In this document: piece after piece, positions 1 through 12,223 of the stretch | Layout of the letters: every line of letters starts with the position of its first letter | How positions within the stretch are numbered: the stretch's first letter is position 1 | Assembly: GCA_051294375.1 (NCBI GenBank) | Contig: CM119267.1 | Location: 14,563,694-14,627,693, forward strand | Direction of reading: 5' to 3' | DNA length: 64,000 nucleotides | Source of the DNA: Paraspadella gotoi | Taxonomy: Eukaryota > Chaetognatha | Program-made: the position numbers and the translations under genes | The notes under the pieces: model-generated | Told to the model about the DNA's origin: nothing | Seen by the model: only the letters and a program-made list of their open reading frames with translations | Databases searched by the model: none

Positions 1-1065
1 AAACTACTTCTTCTTTCTCAAAAGGAAATCGAAAACAATAAAAAGTTGTTAAACATGAACCCAGTTTCAAAAGACTTGATTTGTGGGGAAATTATTTTAA
101 ATCCTAAGCAAGTTTTAGAACTGTCGAAAAAGATCTCTTTTCGTCAACAGTTTAAAGCTTACGCTCCTTGGTATGCTAATGAGTTACAAGTTGACATTCA
201 AGTTATTTATGATAATACATCAGACATCCTTGTTTTAACTCGTCACCCAAACTTAAAACTTTTCGTTATTCGATTAATGATTGAAAACGGTGTAGCTGCA
301 GAAAATGTTATTAAACGTCTAGCTTTGCTCAATTCTTTATCATTGAAAAATTTGCAAGATCGAGTTTCGAAGATTCGCATATTGGAAAAAAATAATATGC
401 TACGAAAAAATCACAATATATTTAAAAAATCGATTTGGTTAAAAGATGATCATAGTTTTAACTATTACATCCTCAAACAAACGCAGTATTTCGAAAGGAA
501 TGGTTTTCCACCCGACATCGTCGACAAAGCGAAATTTGTCGCTCACGAGTTGGGATTAAGCGAAAATTTGGTTCTGAATAGCGTACAGGAGAAGCGATCG
601 ACGGGAGTCATGATTTTTTTGCCGCGTCATAAAATAACTGGCGTTGTGCAATTGTTTCGCAACGCAGGGTTAAGTGGAGAAGAAATATTAGAACTTTCAA
701 GATGCTTTTTCTACAAGGAATCATCTCTTACGAGTGCTTTGTCGTCCGTGCAAAAAGCGTATGGAGTTACAACTTTAAATCAAAGCCATCTCTCTGACAT
801 CTGGTGTTTTCTGGTTAAAGGATCTTTTCGGACTAAAACTGGAAGACATAAGAAACCTACTAAAAAATTCGTCCTTGAATATTTAATTGGAATAGGTTTC
901 GACTATCGACTTTTGTACAATAGTTCATTACCAAACTTTCCACTCGAAAAAGTAAAAATCGCCGCGACAAATTTGAAACTCGAAACTACAAACCTTCGAG
1001 AGATGAGTTTTTTATGCCAAAAAAGACTATTGAATTTATTACATTATTACACTGAAAAACTTTGA
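1..1065 (+). CDS. mTERF-like helical-repeat protein, 5' end outside window
   Basis: The frame is open from the first base of the window to TGA at 1063-1065. The first ATG is at 55, so the gene may begin upstream or the first ATG may be internal. About 340 residues are visible. They form short amphipathic helix pairs with a recurring pattern of hydrophobics, Gly-Phe/Gly-Leu turns and basic residues (for example FERNGFPPDIVDKAKF, LFRNAGLSGEEILEL, YLIGIGFDYRLL). This resembles mitochondrial transcription termination factor (mTERF) repeats, which bind nucleic acid in mitochondria. The family call rests on pattern only; no catalytic motif exists to confirm it. Base composition is more AT-rich than most neighbours. 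The real coding status is likely; the identity is tentative. Confidence 0.55.
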   Translation, partial: KLLLLSQKEIENNKKLLNMNPVSKDLICGEIILNPKQVLELSKKISFRQQFKAYAPWYANELQVDIQVIYDNTSDILVLTRHPNLKLFVIRLMIENGVAAENVIKRLALLNSLSLKNLQDRVSKIRILEKNNMLRKNHNIFKKSIWLKDDHSFNYYILKQTQYFERNGFPPDIVDKAKFVAHELGLSENLVLNSVQEKRSTGVMIFLPRHKITGVVQLFRNAGLSGEEILELSRCFFYKESSLTSALSSVQKAYGVTTLNQSHLSDIWCFLVKGSFRTKTGRHKKPTKKFVLEYLIGIGFDYRLLYNSSLPNFPLEKVKIAATNLKLETTNLREMSFLCQKRLLNLLHYYTEKL

Positions 1066-1243
1066 TGTCCATTGTTTTTTTTCTATGAAAATTATTAAAA
1101 TTATTAAAATTATTCTGATTAACGTTAAGATTGAATTGTTGATAAATCTTTATGAATCTTTTTTTTCTCTCCCAGGCTTTGAATTGTTACGTGATAACTT
1201 GGAAATAAATTATTCAGCAAAGTTGCTTTTAGTAGCCATAGCC

Positions 1244-1371
1244 TAAGTTGTAGTTCATTCAAATAGCGATGTCGCCGGCGATTCACGCACGAGTTGCAGG
1301 TGTGGTTCTAGTTGGTTGGCGACTTCGCCATGGCGATATCGCCATGGCGAAGTCGCCAACCAACTAGAACC
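1244..1371. repeat. 128-bp insert ending in a 68-bp perfect palindrome
   Basis: Bases 1304-1371 read the same on both strands (34-bp arms, centre GATATC, no spacer). The repeat copy at 4186-4793 runs straight from tagccatagcc into gatgaaattt. The copy here has these 128 bp between the same two sequences, so this is either an insertion or a terminus lost from the other copy. Confidence 0.9.
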
Positions 1372-1973
1372 GATGAAATTTAAATGCTAATGAATACAAC
1401 GTTAAAATAATCTATCATGAGCATAGATTATAGTATTAAAATATTTTTTGTCAAAAATTATTTTTTCGGAGGGTACTAGCCTAATTAAAAATATTATATT
1501 ACTATATAAAGCAAACAATTTTTTTTTGAAATCTTAAAATTTTTTAATGGATTCTGATAGAGCATAAAAAGTTAAACATGAAATATAATTACAGCTTTTA
1601 AAAATTCTTACGTTTTCTTAGTAAAAATTTTAAAAAACTGATAAATCATCAAAAGATGATGATTATGACGATTTTTTATGGTTTTTCTTATTTTTGACCT
1701 ACTTATCATAACAATATTTAAAAAAGAATTATACTTTGTGTAGACAACTTTTTATGAGCTATCTGAATCTGGTCTTAAAATTTAAAATTTCTAAAAAAAA
1801 ATTTTGACCTTTCCTATCTATAAATAAATATTAAAAAATTAATTACTAGGGTATAGAGCCATATAAAAAAATTTTTGTCCATTGAAAGTATACTTAAAAA
1901 TGTATAAATTTTCGTTTGAGCTTGTACTCACTCTAAATTTTTGACTCACCCCATTGAGTGCGGCTACCCCTAC
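1372..1973 (+). repeat. Dispersed ~600-bp repeat, copy A
   Basis: AT-rich, non-coding. It aligns along its length with 4200-4793 (same strand) and in inverted orientation with 29803-30426. The distal end carries the conserved ...cccattgagtgcggctacccc. No clear terminal inverted repeat was seen. Confidence 0.85.
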
Positions 1974-2164
1974 TTTTAGAATATAATTTCGCACTCGAAT
2001 GATGATGGTAATAACTGAACTGTGCACATTTTATTATGGTTTATCTGATTATCTGAAAAAGCGATGACAAATTACCGATTTTTTATTGAATAGGTTTTAT
2101 TAAAAATTAGCTTTTATAATCAATTATAGTCAAAAAGAAAAAAGCTAAGGTATTTGATGTTTTT

Positions 2165-2588
2165 ATCTCGCCAGAATGGCTTAATCCCTTTTGGGTGTAG
2201 ATAACCATTTAGTATCGCTTCTTTGTGTCGTCGTAGTCACGCTGTTGAAATTGAAAATAACTCGAGAGTGTAACCATTAGTCAATGAATGATTATCATCG
2301 TATCAATGAATGATTAATTGATTATCATCGCATCCATGAATGATTATCATCGTATCCATCATTTGCTTATCATCTCATCAATCATTTGGTTAACATTGCA
2401 TCAATATTTGGTTATCATCGTATTAATATTTGATTATCATCGCATCAATAATCAATTACTATTACATCAATTAATTATTATTATATCAATCAATTACTGT
2501 TACATTAATAATTAGTTATTAATATTATTATATTCAATCTATTTTTTTAAGATTTTTTATTTTCTTAAATAGTAACGTCTGGCGAGAT
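2165..2588. mobile_element. MITE-like element, TIR ATCTCGCCAGA, short copy
   Basis: The ends are ATCTCGCCAGA (2165-2175) and its reverse complement TCTGGCGAGAT (2578-2588). Sequence just outside the TIR (ttgat..ttttt on the left, cactatact on the right) is shared with the copy at 13945-14867, so the true ends may lie slightly further out. The interior contains a degenerate tandem array. Confidence 0.75.
2281..2520 (+). repeat. Degenerate ~22-bp minisatellite
   Basis: The unit resembles atttggttatcatcgcatca and is repeated about ten times with drift toward a simpler atcaattattatt pattern. The same array is at 14570-14820 inside the related element. The short open frame over it is a by-product of the repeat and not a gene. 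Confidence 0.7.
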
Positions 2589-2698
2589 CACTATACTTTT
2601 AAGATTTTTTAATGTTTATTTATTATATTTTTTTGAAAGGAACAAAAATGAGGTTCGAGGAAAGAATTAAAACGCTCGGTTAAACTAACTATTGTGCG

Positions 2699-5600
2699 AT
2701 GCCGCAGGGTTCGACAGAACGATGTGATCGGTCGGGCGTGCTGTTAGGATTTTCCGCTCCGGACTTGAGCTCGGTTTTACGATTGGTAGAGCCCAAAGAT
2801 GATGAGGGCGACGAGGATGACGGCGACCAAGAGAGATCCCGCCGCGAACAAAACGGAATATTAGAGAGACTGAGACAACTGCAAATTTGGCAAAACAAAC
2901 AGCAGTCGCTCCTTGTGGAACAGCAACGGCTGATATTGCAGAGATTGCGGGAAGAGCAACGAGGGTGCGAGAATGACGAAGTCTCCAATAATCAGGAGGA
3001 TCTAGAGAAAGGATCTTCCCTTTCATCAACATTGAAAGAGGAGCTCGAGGAGGAGGATGAAGAAGAGGAAGAAGGCCTGGCGGACGATGACGACGGAACC
3101 AGGACCGGATCGACCGAAAGCCAGGAAAGCGGAATTTCTCGAATGAATGAAGACAACCCATGCGAAGATAAAGTATTTCGACCAGATTTGACGGACATTA
3201 CCGAGGAAGGATCTGTGCTTCACGATTCGATCGTTCGGTCGCAAACGGACGCTAATGTTGGCCAGGTCGGTGTAGAATCTTTAGAACGCCATTGCGCGAC
3301 CGAATCCGTTCTTAATTCATGTTTCGAGTCGTCGGTGATTGCTGCTAAGTCACCGGGGCCGCTTTCTTTGGACGATGTGCCTATTAATTCTAAAATTGGA
3401 GAGTCTGTTCGGAATTTTGAGGAATTAGTGGAACTGCAATTGCGGCAAGATAATCATCCAAACAAAGACGTCAAAGACGGCTCCTCTTCCCTGTCTGGAA
3501 AACGCCCTTTCCTTAAAAGAGGTTAGTTCAACGATATAAATAATTGTAGGAAACATTTTTATTTGATCCGCGAGTAGATAGGCAAGTTACCTGGTCGTTT
3601 ATAATGTTTTTTTAAATATTTTTACATTTACTAAAAGGAAAGGATGTCAATGTTGTTGATGCAACATTTCATATCAATCAATCCGCACATTTAAAAATAA
3701 TCTGCAAAGAATTGTCATTTTCCACGCCCAATTTTTAAAACAAATCTGCGTTCGTAAAATTTTTTTTGGCTCCACCTAAATTTTTAGCTTCGGCCGAGTG
3801 ACTTAATTGATAATAAAAAAAAGGATTTTCTTTATCTTTTAAACCAAAAATGATTGAACGATGAGACTGGTATCATATTAAAGCCATAATTATGGGGCAT
3901 CTTTTCCATATAATTTTTCTCAAACGTTTCAAAGGATTTTTCTTTATTCTGGATCAGAATCTTAGTCAAAAGTATAACAACTTTTCAAATTAAATTAAAC
4001 GTACTTGGCCGTATTTAAAAAAATAAACAATTATAGATTCTGAAAGAGAAAAGATTGAATTATGTTTCTGACGTAAACAAAGATTTTTCTATACCTCAAA
4101 CGTTTATATAACTACTAAGGATAATAAATTATCATTTTGTTGAAAAGAAAAAATAAAATAAAATAAAAAAACATGATTTAAATATAAATAGCCATAGCCG
4201 ATGAAATTTAAATGCTAATGTATACAGCGTTAAAATAATCTATCATGACCATAGATTATGGTATTAAAATATTTTTTGTCAAAAATGCTTTCTTCTGAGG
4301 GTACTAGCCTAATTAAAAATATTATATTACTATATAGAGCAAAACATTTTTTTTTAAATCTTAAAATTTTTTGATGGATTCTGATAGAGCATAAAAAGTT
4401 AAACAAGAAATATAATTACAGCTTTTAAAAAATTCTTACGTTTTCTAAGTGAAAATATAAAAAAAATGATAAAATCATCGAAAGATGATGATGATGATTT
4501 TTACGGTTTTCTTATTTTTGACACACTTATCGTAAAATATTTAAAAAGAATTATACTTTGTGTAGACAACTTTTTATGAGCTATCTGAATCTGGTCTTAA
4601 AATTAAAAAATTCTAAAAAAAATTTTTGCCTTTCCTATCTATAAATAAATATTAAAAAATTAATTACTAGGGTATAGAGCCATATTAGAAATTTTTGTCC
4701 ATTGAAAGTATTCTTAAAAATGTCTAAATATTCTTTTGAGCATGTACTCACTCTAAATTTTTGAACTCACCCCATTGAGTGCGGCTTCCCCTAATAAAAA
4801 ATTCGGAGTTCAAACTTTGTTCCCCCAGATTTAAAAACTACTGACATAGGGCTAAAAGACAGTATTATCAGATTTTTAAATTGTGGTCATCTTCAGGTGC
4901 CAATTAAAACCTTTGTATATTGCCTATTAGCTTTATTAATATAAACAATTTTTATTAAAAAAAACACTTAAATTGTTGTTTTCATTTTTTATTATAATAC
5001 AAGGCCTTTATCGATAAAAGGGTAAATTACGAAGAAAATACAAATACAAAACATACAAATTCTAACTGTTAAGCAAAAAGTAATATTTTAAATTACAATA
5101 ATTTAGTACTATTTTTAAAGTTTACATTTGTTTGTACCACAGTATGAAGAAAACAAATTTCGGATCTCGGGCAATCCAAAGGTCCAGTGTAATTTTTTTT
5201 TCTCATTCTTAATCTACTTCGAGTTTGGAAAAATATCTTAAATTTATCAGATTTTTTTACATTCAGCTTTGCGAGTACTTAACTTTAAAAAATCATTGCT
5301 CCTAAACGGATAGCCCTATTTTAATAAAATTTATACCAAACTTATCAATAAACTCTAAATCATTTTTAAATTTTTTTAAAAAATTCAAGGAGGGTGATTT
5401 TTAAAGTCTGGAATAAAGTGGCGCGATTTTTTTGCACATGACTTTCCATAAATTTATATTTTCCCAATATTTCAGGCGAAGGACTCGAGCGATACAAAAT
5501 TAGTCGATCCCGAGCATCATCTCGCCGTCCATCAGTCTCGTCCGCGACGTCGTCGGGATATCATTCATCCTCTTCCACCAACACCGCCTCCTCTTCGACT

Positions 5601-8174
5601 TCCGTCCAACCCTCCCGTAGTCTCAATCTTCTCGAACCGACGGCCGACAAAGAAGGTTCGTTGTCAGTCGAGGGCCAAGTCCTTGCCGTTGCTCCTCGAA
5701 AGCCTGGGCCGAAAGTTCTTTTCACCAACAAGACACCAGCTCTCACCGGTTTTCACAAGTCCGTAGTAGAGAGAGACCTGCGAGACAAAGAGCTGGCCCG
5801 CGACATCGCCGAGCAGAAATCCGAAGTAAAAGTGAGAAAAGTAGCTTCCCTCTCTAAAAAATCCTCCCCATCGCTCCTTCCGCCCCTCCCGCCGCGACTG
5901 GCTATGAAACGTGAGGCGGCGCCGCGTGTTCTAGCGACATCAACGGGAGAAGTTCACGTGGCTGTAAAATCTAAACCGGGGATCGAGAATTGTCGACCGG
6001 AAAGCATTAAGGAAATTCTCGAAACGACGCTCGAGAAAAGCATCCAGAACAGACGCCAAGACAAGCAAGCCGAAGAGTCGCTGGAGATGAAAGAGATAAA
6101 AGAATTCGAATTGTTGGAACAATTGGCCGTTGCCGTTGGGGCCCAAGATCATGAGATGGTGAGAGATTTGCTGGAAAGGAGCAAGGATGGAAACAACAAT
6201 AACGGAGCCGCCAACAAACCCTTCGACGCGAATTCTTACAAAAGTACCGACGACTATCCTGACCCGGACGTCCTCGATTCGGATGCCGAGGTGTTCGGCG
6301 AAGGAACGGAATCCGCCGATGCCTCCATGATGAACGTGTTCGCAGCCGCGGAGGTTTCCGAGTCGGATAAGGATTTGACCGAAGAGACTCTTACGGTTCT
6401 CACCGGAGGCGTTCCGAGTTTATCCAAGGTCGATCTTTTAACGGAATCGAAACCCAGCACCATTCATCCTGCCTTTTTTGATGACGAACGTGTTTGGGAT
6501 CAAGACAGCTGCGACTTGGACCTATCGAGTCTGGCCGAAGACAGTCGACTCCATTTGGCGAAAAGCCAGTCCACCTCGACCCCGGCTAAAAAATCAGTTT
6601 TGACGTTTGAAGAAGGCGACCCCGACGAGACCCAGCCGAAATCAGAGACTCTGGACATCGGCGACCTGTTTCCGAAAACAGCGGCTGAAGCCATCGGCGA
6701 TCTGTTTCCGAAAATAGCGGCCGGGTCGGCCCCTGCGTCAACGTCACCTTTAACTGTCGTTGAAAAGCAAGAGGAATTTAAGATCATCGAAGGCGAACTG
6801 TCGTCGGTTGTCAAGACGAAGCTCTTGGAACTGGAACGCGAGATAGAAGAGTTCAAAATACAAAACGAATGCCTTGCAAGACTGAGGAATGAAAAGGACA
6901 GCGTCGTCGCCCGACTCAAGGAAGAGTTGAATGAATTTCAAGAGCAAAAGAAGGATGAGGCGGAACGCTTTGCCGAGTTCAAAGACGCGGAAATCAAGCG
7001 GCTGCGAAAGGATAGGAAGAGCTTCGAGGAGATGCAAAGGATAACGAAGGAAAAAGTGGGAAAGAGAGATAACGAAGAAATAAAGAATCTGAAAACGCAT
7101 GTGGGAGATCTGCAAGAGGAACTGCAGAAACGGAGCGCGAGGTGGGCCGCCGCTTCCACCAGATTACGAGAGCGAATTACGGTACTATCGACGGAGAATG
7201 AAGAGTTGAAGAAGGAAATCGTCACGTTAAAAGACAAGGCCAAGAAGGATTTGCTCAAGAGGCACACTGCTGAAAAATTGACTCCTGCCATTACTGCCGA
7301 CTTTAATAACGACACCAAGTCTATTTCAAGAAACGACTTGTCGAGAGCGTTCTCTTCTTCGAACGTTCGAAAGATCGCGGCAGTGGAAGTATCGGCCGTT
7401 GCCAAGCAACACGCTTCTATCCGCGCCAAAGCGTCGTCGAATCATGAGGAAAATCGTCGGGGATTAAAGCAGGAGGTCAAAACAGCTCAGGCGCCCGCGA
7501 GGCAACTTTCTCCACTGCGGGAAGAGACAGAATCAGTCACGCAACTAGCTTCTATGGATGCGACTATGACCGACAATGCAAGACGTCTTTCAACGTCGTC
7601 GGCCGCGGCCAATCTTGACGCCCCGATCGAGAAAGTGCACGACGATGGATCCAAAACCATCGCGTACAGAAACGGGACTCGAAAAACTATTTCTCCCGAC
7701 GGCGCCACCTTCGATTGTCACTTTTTCAACGGCGACCGAAAGACCGTCTCATCGGATGGAAAAACGGTCTACTTTTACGCGGCCACCGAAACCACCCACA
7801 CCACCTTCCCCGACGGAACGGAGTCGCTAGAGTTCGCTAACGGGCAGACAGAAATATCCAGACTTGACGGAACCAAGGAAGTGAGATTCCTCGACGGCAC
7901 AGTCAAGAAACTCCACCCATCTGGAAACGAAGACTCCATCTTTCCCGACGGAACCGTGATCCACGTCGACGCCGAAGGTAGGAAGGTCATTTACTTTCCA
8001 AACGGACAAAAAGAAATCCATGAAGCAGGCCGGAAGAGCCGGTCCTATCCGGACGGGACGGTGAAGACGGTTTTCGACGACGGAACGCAGGAGACCAAGT
8101 ACCCGTCGGGAAGGCGACGTCTTAAGGACAAGGACGGTAACGTCGTTATGGACACAAATGCGCAAGGATGTTGA
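2699..8174 (+). CDS. CENPJ: CPAP/CENPJ centriole assembly protein
   Basis: Centrosomal protein that binds tubulin and controls centriole length and microcephaly-linked centriole assembly. Two exons: 2699-3521 and 5476-8174, giving 1173 residues (human is about 1340). The junction joins PFLKRG to EGLERYK, the hallmark of the microtubule-destabilising PN2-3 region. Residues ~56-90 form a Gln/Leu-rich helix like the CPAP N-terminal coiled coil. Residues ~710-870 are a long coiled coil (TKLLELEREIEEFK). Residues ~1000-1170 are the TCP10_C/G-box beta repeat with recurrent PDGT and FPNGQ turns, ending KDKDGNVVMDTN as in vertebrates. The 1.95-kb intron holds a dispersed repeat. An 11-codon upstream ORF lies at 2648-2683. 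Confidence 0.95.
4200..4793 (+). repeat. Dispersed ~600-bp repeat, copy B (CENPJ intron)
   Basis: Near-collinear with 1372-1973, preceded directly by the shared tagccatagcc and without the palindromic insert of copy A. It sits wholly within the single CENPJ intron. Confidence 0.85.
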
Positions 8175-8782
8175 TGTTTATTTTCATACTTTTCACATTA
8201 GCGACATCGCGGCAATAAGGTAAATCGTTATTATATTTTGATCTGTTCCTTAAATGGATTGTTTTTTTGTTCATTTTTTTTCGTCATTTTTTTTATCTTT
8301 GAAAATTTTCTTTTTATTGGACTCATTTAAAAGCTTTGCCAGTAGTTATTATGCTTAAGTAGTAATGCACGACCGAAAAAATGTAAATTTTAGGCCTCAG
8401 GTCCTAATACTTAATATTTTTTCTTTATTCTTGTTATTACATACATTACATTAATTACATTACATTACATCTATATATGTTTTTACTCTACCTACAATAT
8501 TATTTGTTATTTTTACTATATCGGTTGAACTTTTGACTCGTTGAAAATTTATTTGTTAATGGTTGAACTTATTAAATTGTTAATACTTAATTTTTTTGTT
8601 AAAAAGACTGAAGAAATTATCCAACATTTTTAGTTGGATATTTACGAGTTTGAAATTAAAAAAATAAAATTTTAAAAACGTGGATTACAGGGAGTCTTAT
8701 TGTTTTAAAATACTTTATAATATAATGTTCTTTATATTTTTCTCCTCTGAAATGGGTTATTAATTTTTAGATATTTTGCGAA
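8175..8782. other. Spacer between CENPJ and FIGNL1
   Basis: AT-rich with a short attaca simple repeat near 8440-8470. No gene or RNA was recognised. A pyrimidine tract ending tttttag at about 8770 gives a splice acceptor 13 bases before the FIGNL1 start. Confidence 0.5.
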
Positions 8783-11002
8783 ATGGCCACGTTTGATGAA
8801 TTGTCGAGTGTTCTTCACCAACTTCATTTCGACCGTGACTCCGCTGCACGAGAAGCGAAACAAACACTTTCCATTAAATCCTCGACTGCGGATGTAATAA
8901 GGAGCCAGTTGTTCCAGAATAGAATCGCTGGGAGCAGTGCCCCATCTCCATGTTTGGAGTTCGACGATTTGTTCTTGTCATCCTATTATTCTGATCTCGT
9001 AGACAACTCTCCGGGATCAATGGAGCCAGGAAATTTGGACAACTATTCCGGCCTCGCGCTGCAGGGCAACCCAAAACGTCCGTGGGTTGATCGCTGGACA
9101 TCTGGAATAGAGGACGCACAGATTGGGAATTTTGCCGATTCCAAGTTAGGGCGTAGGTGGAACTTCGCAAAAAATATGTTGAGAGAATTTTCGGATAAGA
9201 GTCGTTCTTCAAAGAAAGGCTTAAAACAGGAATCGATCTCACGTTTTCTTTGCCATGAAAATACATCTTGGCGGCAAAAGAAAGAAAGAAATTTAATTAG
9301 CGAAAACGTGGAAAATATCCTTCCAAAAACAAAGGGCTCGGGGAATCCTTTAAGGGCGGACATTTCCCAGACGTCTGAGGAGGTTACATTTGACAGTCAC
9401 CCCGCCAAACGTCGCCGTGGGACGTCTCCGTCAAGAGAAACTAGATTCCATCTTACTTCATCTTCATCCGCTTTGGAGTTAAAAAAAAACTTTGGTAAAG
9501 AGAGGGTTTCCGCAGAGCCTAAAAAAAAAGGAGATATTTTTGTAGAAAACTCGTTTTCGAAAGCTGGGTTCGTTAAAAACAATCGCATGGTTGGGTCGAA
9601 TGGGAAGAATGGGAAGAGAATTGAAGCCGAAAGCCAGGTCAACACTGAGACGAATGAGTCGAAAACTGATCCATATTTTCGAACTGCTCGGGAGCATTTA
9701 GCTCTCCAGACGGACAAGTTGCACAAAAAAAAGGACAATTTCAATCGTCACCATTTTAACTCAAACATATCTTCCCTTTACGGAAATTCTCGCAAAACTT
9801 TAGGCGGAAAGGGAGTCGGCGCCGGTGTTTACTCGCGATTCAAACCACCCGTTCGGAGCGAGGTCGAAGAAAGGGAAGAGGACGAGTCGAGAGTGAGTCG
9901 TCGGTATAATGAGAATCACCACCGCAGCTCAGTAAACTTTTTTTCCCACACGGTAAAATCTGAAAGGCTTGAAGATGATGACGTCTCGATGCGTCGAATT
10001 TCCTCTCGTGTATTGGGTCCTCAAAGAACCAGCGCTCCACCTCGAGTGGAGTACAGCGGTTCCCCCGGACTCGAAGACGATCTTGTCGATGAGCGACTTC
10101 GCGGTCTCGATCCTAAGTTGATCGAGAGCATCGAGAGCGAAATCATGGACAGCGGAAACGCTGTTCAGTGGGAAGACATCGCCGGTCTTGACCACGCCAA
10201 GAACACTTTGAAGGAAGTCGTTGTCTGGCCCATGCTTCGGCCTGACATTTTTACCGGTCTCCGAGCCCCACCACGCGGTTTGTTGCTGTTCGGTCCTCCT
10301 GGGACTGGAAAGACTATGATCGGGAAGTGCATCGCCTGCCAGTCCAACTCGACGTTTTTCTCCATATCCGCCTCTTCGCTAACTTCAAAATGGATCGGCG
10401 AAGGCGAGAAGTTGGTGCGCACCCTTTTTGCCGTCGCGCGCGTCAAGAGTCCGGCTGTGATTTTTGTGGACGAGATTGACTCTTTGCTTTCCCAGCGTTG
10501 TGAGACGGAGCATGAGGCTTCGAGGCGAATGAAGACGCAGTTTCTCATCGAATTAGACGGCGCGGCCTGCGGCGCCGATGACGATCGACTCCTTCTGATC
10601 GGCGCAACTAATCGGCCGCAAGAACTGGACGAAGCGGCCAGGAGGCGCCTTGTTAAGCGGTTGCTCATTCCGCTTCCCGACGCAGTAGCACGGAAACAGA
10701 TCGTCGTGAATCTTTTGCGTGCCCAGCGTCACTCCTTGACGGATGAGGATTTGGCTAAGATCGCCTTGAAGACGGATAGATACTCTGGGTCGGACATGGC
10801 TCACCTCTGCAGGGATGCAAGCATGGGTCCTATTAGGGATCTTAAAGACATAATGAATATCGATTCGAGTGACGTTAGACCAATAAACTTTGACGACTTC
10901 TCCGAGTCGTTGTCCCAAGTCAGAGCCAGCGTGAGTGACAAAGAATTGGAAAGTTACGAAGAGTGGAATAAGCTATATGGAAGTTTTCAGGCTTCGAAAT
11001 AA
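8783..11002 (+). CDS. FIGNL1: Fidgetin-like 1 AAA ATPase
   Basis: Nuclear AAA+ ATPase that removes RAD51 filaments during homologous recombination. Intronless, 739 residues (human 674). The C-terminal AAA module has Walker A GPPGTGKT at ~residues 503-510, Walker B VIFVDEID at ~559-566, sensor GATNRP and the arginine-finger segment [10 protein letters not shown]. The family-typical [20 protein letters not shown] precedes Walker A, and a Vps4-type C-terminal helix ends [20 protein letters not shown] near residue 298 matches the FxxA RAD51-binding motif of vertebrate FIGNL1. The N-terminal half is Lys/Ser-rich and probably disordered. The stop is 72 bp before the NDUFS6 start. Confidence 0.96.
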   Translation: MATFDELSSVLHQLHFDRDSAAREAKQTLSIKSSTADVIRSQLFQNRIAGSSAPSPCLEFDDLFLSSYYSDLVDNSPGSMEPGNLDNYSGLALQGNPKRPWVDRWTSGIEDAQIGNFADSKLGRRWNFAKNMLREFSDKSRSSKKGLKQESISRFLCHENTSWRQKKERNLISENVENILPKTKGSGNPLRADISQTSEEVTFDSHPAKRRRGTSPSRETRFHLTSSSSALELKKNFGKERVSAEPKKKGDIFVENSFSKAGFVKNNRMVGSNGKNGKRIEAESQVNTETNESKTDPYFRTAREHLALQTDKLHKKKDNFNRHHFNSNISSLYGNSRKTLGGKGVGAGVYSRFKPPVRSEVEEREEDESRVSRRYNENHHRSSVNFFSHTVKSERLEDDDVSMRRISSRVLGPQRTSAPPRVEYSGSPGLEDDLVDERLRGLDPKLIESIESEIMDSGNAVQWEDIAGLDHAKNTLKEVVVWPMLRPDIFTGLRAPPRGLLLFGPPGTGKTMIGKCIACQSNSTFFSISASSLTSKWIGEGEKLVRTLFAVARVKSPAVIFVDEIDSLLSQRCETEHEASRRMKTQFLIELDGAACGADDDRLLLIGATNRPQELDEAARRRLVKRLLIPLPDAVARKQIVVNLLRAQRHSLTDEDLAKIALKTDRYSGSDMAHLCRDASMGPIRDLKDIMNIDSSDVRPINFDDFSESLSQVRASVSDKELESYEEWNKLYGSFQASK

Positions 11003-11074
11003 CCAATAAATAATATTGATTTTATTCGAATTAATTTGTTTTCCCTTTTTATCAGAACCTTTTTTAAAAACGAA

Positions 11075-11811
11075 ATGGCGACTCTGAGAGCGTGTTTATC
11101 GGTTAGTTCGCGCGTTTTCGGACTAAATGTTGTTCTCGCTTCCCCGAAAGCTGCTGGCGTGGTGGCAGGTGCGGCGAATGGCGCACGTCTTAAATCCGGA
11201 CCTCCTGCTATTTCCAAGCCTCCATTGCCGCCGAAACAAGCGGAAAAAGACAAAGAGATGAGGGAAAAGTTTGGTCTTCTTTCGCATGACGATATGATCA
11301 AAGATAACACAGACGTTGCATCTCTGTCCCTTGACATTCACACTGCCAAATGTTGGGACGAAGACGATTTAAGAAACACCCGATTCATCGATGGCAAAAA
11401 ATTCGTCGTTCCCAAGTGCGTATTTTAAAGGGTATAAAAGAGATTCGTCATATACTAGAATTTGGATAACGAATTATCTAGTTTCAGGGGTGAATTGCTA
11501 CTCTCTCCTTTTGTGCAGTTCTCTCGATCTTTCGTTATGTTATGGTTAATGAGTGAGACGGAGAGAGGAGAGCGGGAAAATTTACCTTCTACTGAAATTT
11601 ATGACATAATCATGCTCTTCTTAGGTCCCGTCACGCCATAGAGCTGATTGCAGAGGTTCCCCCTATCGCCTGCAAATCGCGAGTTGTCGCCTGCGACGGC
11701 GGCGACGGGCCGCTCGGCCACCCAAAAGTCTTTATTAATTTAGACAAACCCGGAAACCACGATTGCGGTTATTGCGGGTTGAGGTTCTATCTCGATCACG
11801 GGGGATGTTGA
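11075..11811 (+). CDS. NDUFS6: Mitochondrial complex I zinc subunit NDUFS6
   Basis: Accessory subunit of respiratory complex I, on the matrix arm. Two exons, 11075-11415 and 11625-11811, joined in frame inside a Lys codon ([15 protein letters not shown]). The N-terminus is rich in Ala, Arg and Ser and looks like a mitochondrial presequence. The C-terminal CHCC zinc site is complete: [27 protein letters not shown]. The start was chosen as the first ATG after the acceptor tttttatcag. It lies 72 bp downstream of FIGNL1, suggesting cotranscription. Confidence 0.96.
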
Positions 11812-12223
11812 CGAGCCATTATAAAACTATTGCACAAGGCATTGTTTATGGGCTATTTATATAAGATGTTTGGATCGATTGATTATTTTTTCTTTTTAAT
11901 AGTAATATAACCATTATGTAATTATTTTTAAACATTCTAATGTCATGTTTTGCTGTCTCTACAGCGAATGTCGTGAAATGACTTCGAAAGGGTTGACTTT
12001 GCTGTGATCCAGACTTCGGCACTCGGCTTTTAAGTTTAAACTCGTTATTTCTCCAAAGGAGATGCAACAAAAAATTTCCACGCTCACATTAGTTCGTCCA
12101 AAGTACAAAATGAACACATACTATTTAACTGATATTGAATACAGATTAGTTATATTTATCATTTTTTATATTTATACACCGGCTTCAATTTTTTAACAGA
12201 TAGGAAAGTTTTACTGTTTCGCG
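11812..12223. other. Spacer between NDUFS6 and tetraspanin
   Basis: AT-rich 3' flank. Nothing coding was recognised. It ends with acceptor ttttttaacag about 25 bases before the next ATG. Confidence 0.5.

Noticed and set aside
2318-2515. 65-residue frame rich in Ile, His and Tyr
   Set aside because: Translation of the ~22-bp minisatellite.
2685-3244. Minus-strand open frames of 68-158 residues opposite CENPJ exon 1
   Set aside because: They are antisense shadows of an acidic, low-complexity coding region; no protein features, and the + frame matches CPAP.
9043-10918. Several minus-strand open frames opposite FIGNL1
   Set aside because: They lie entirely within a confidently assigned + strand gene and resemble no family.
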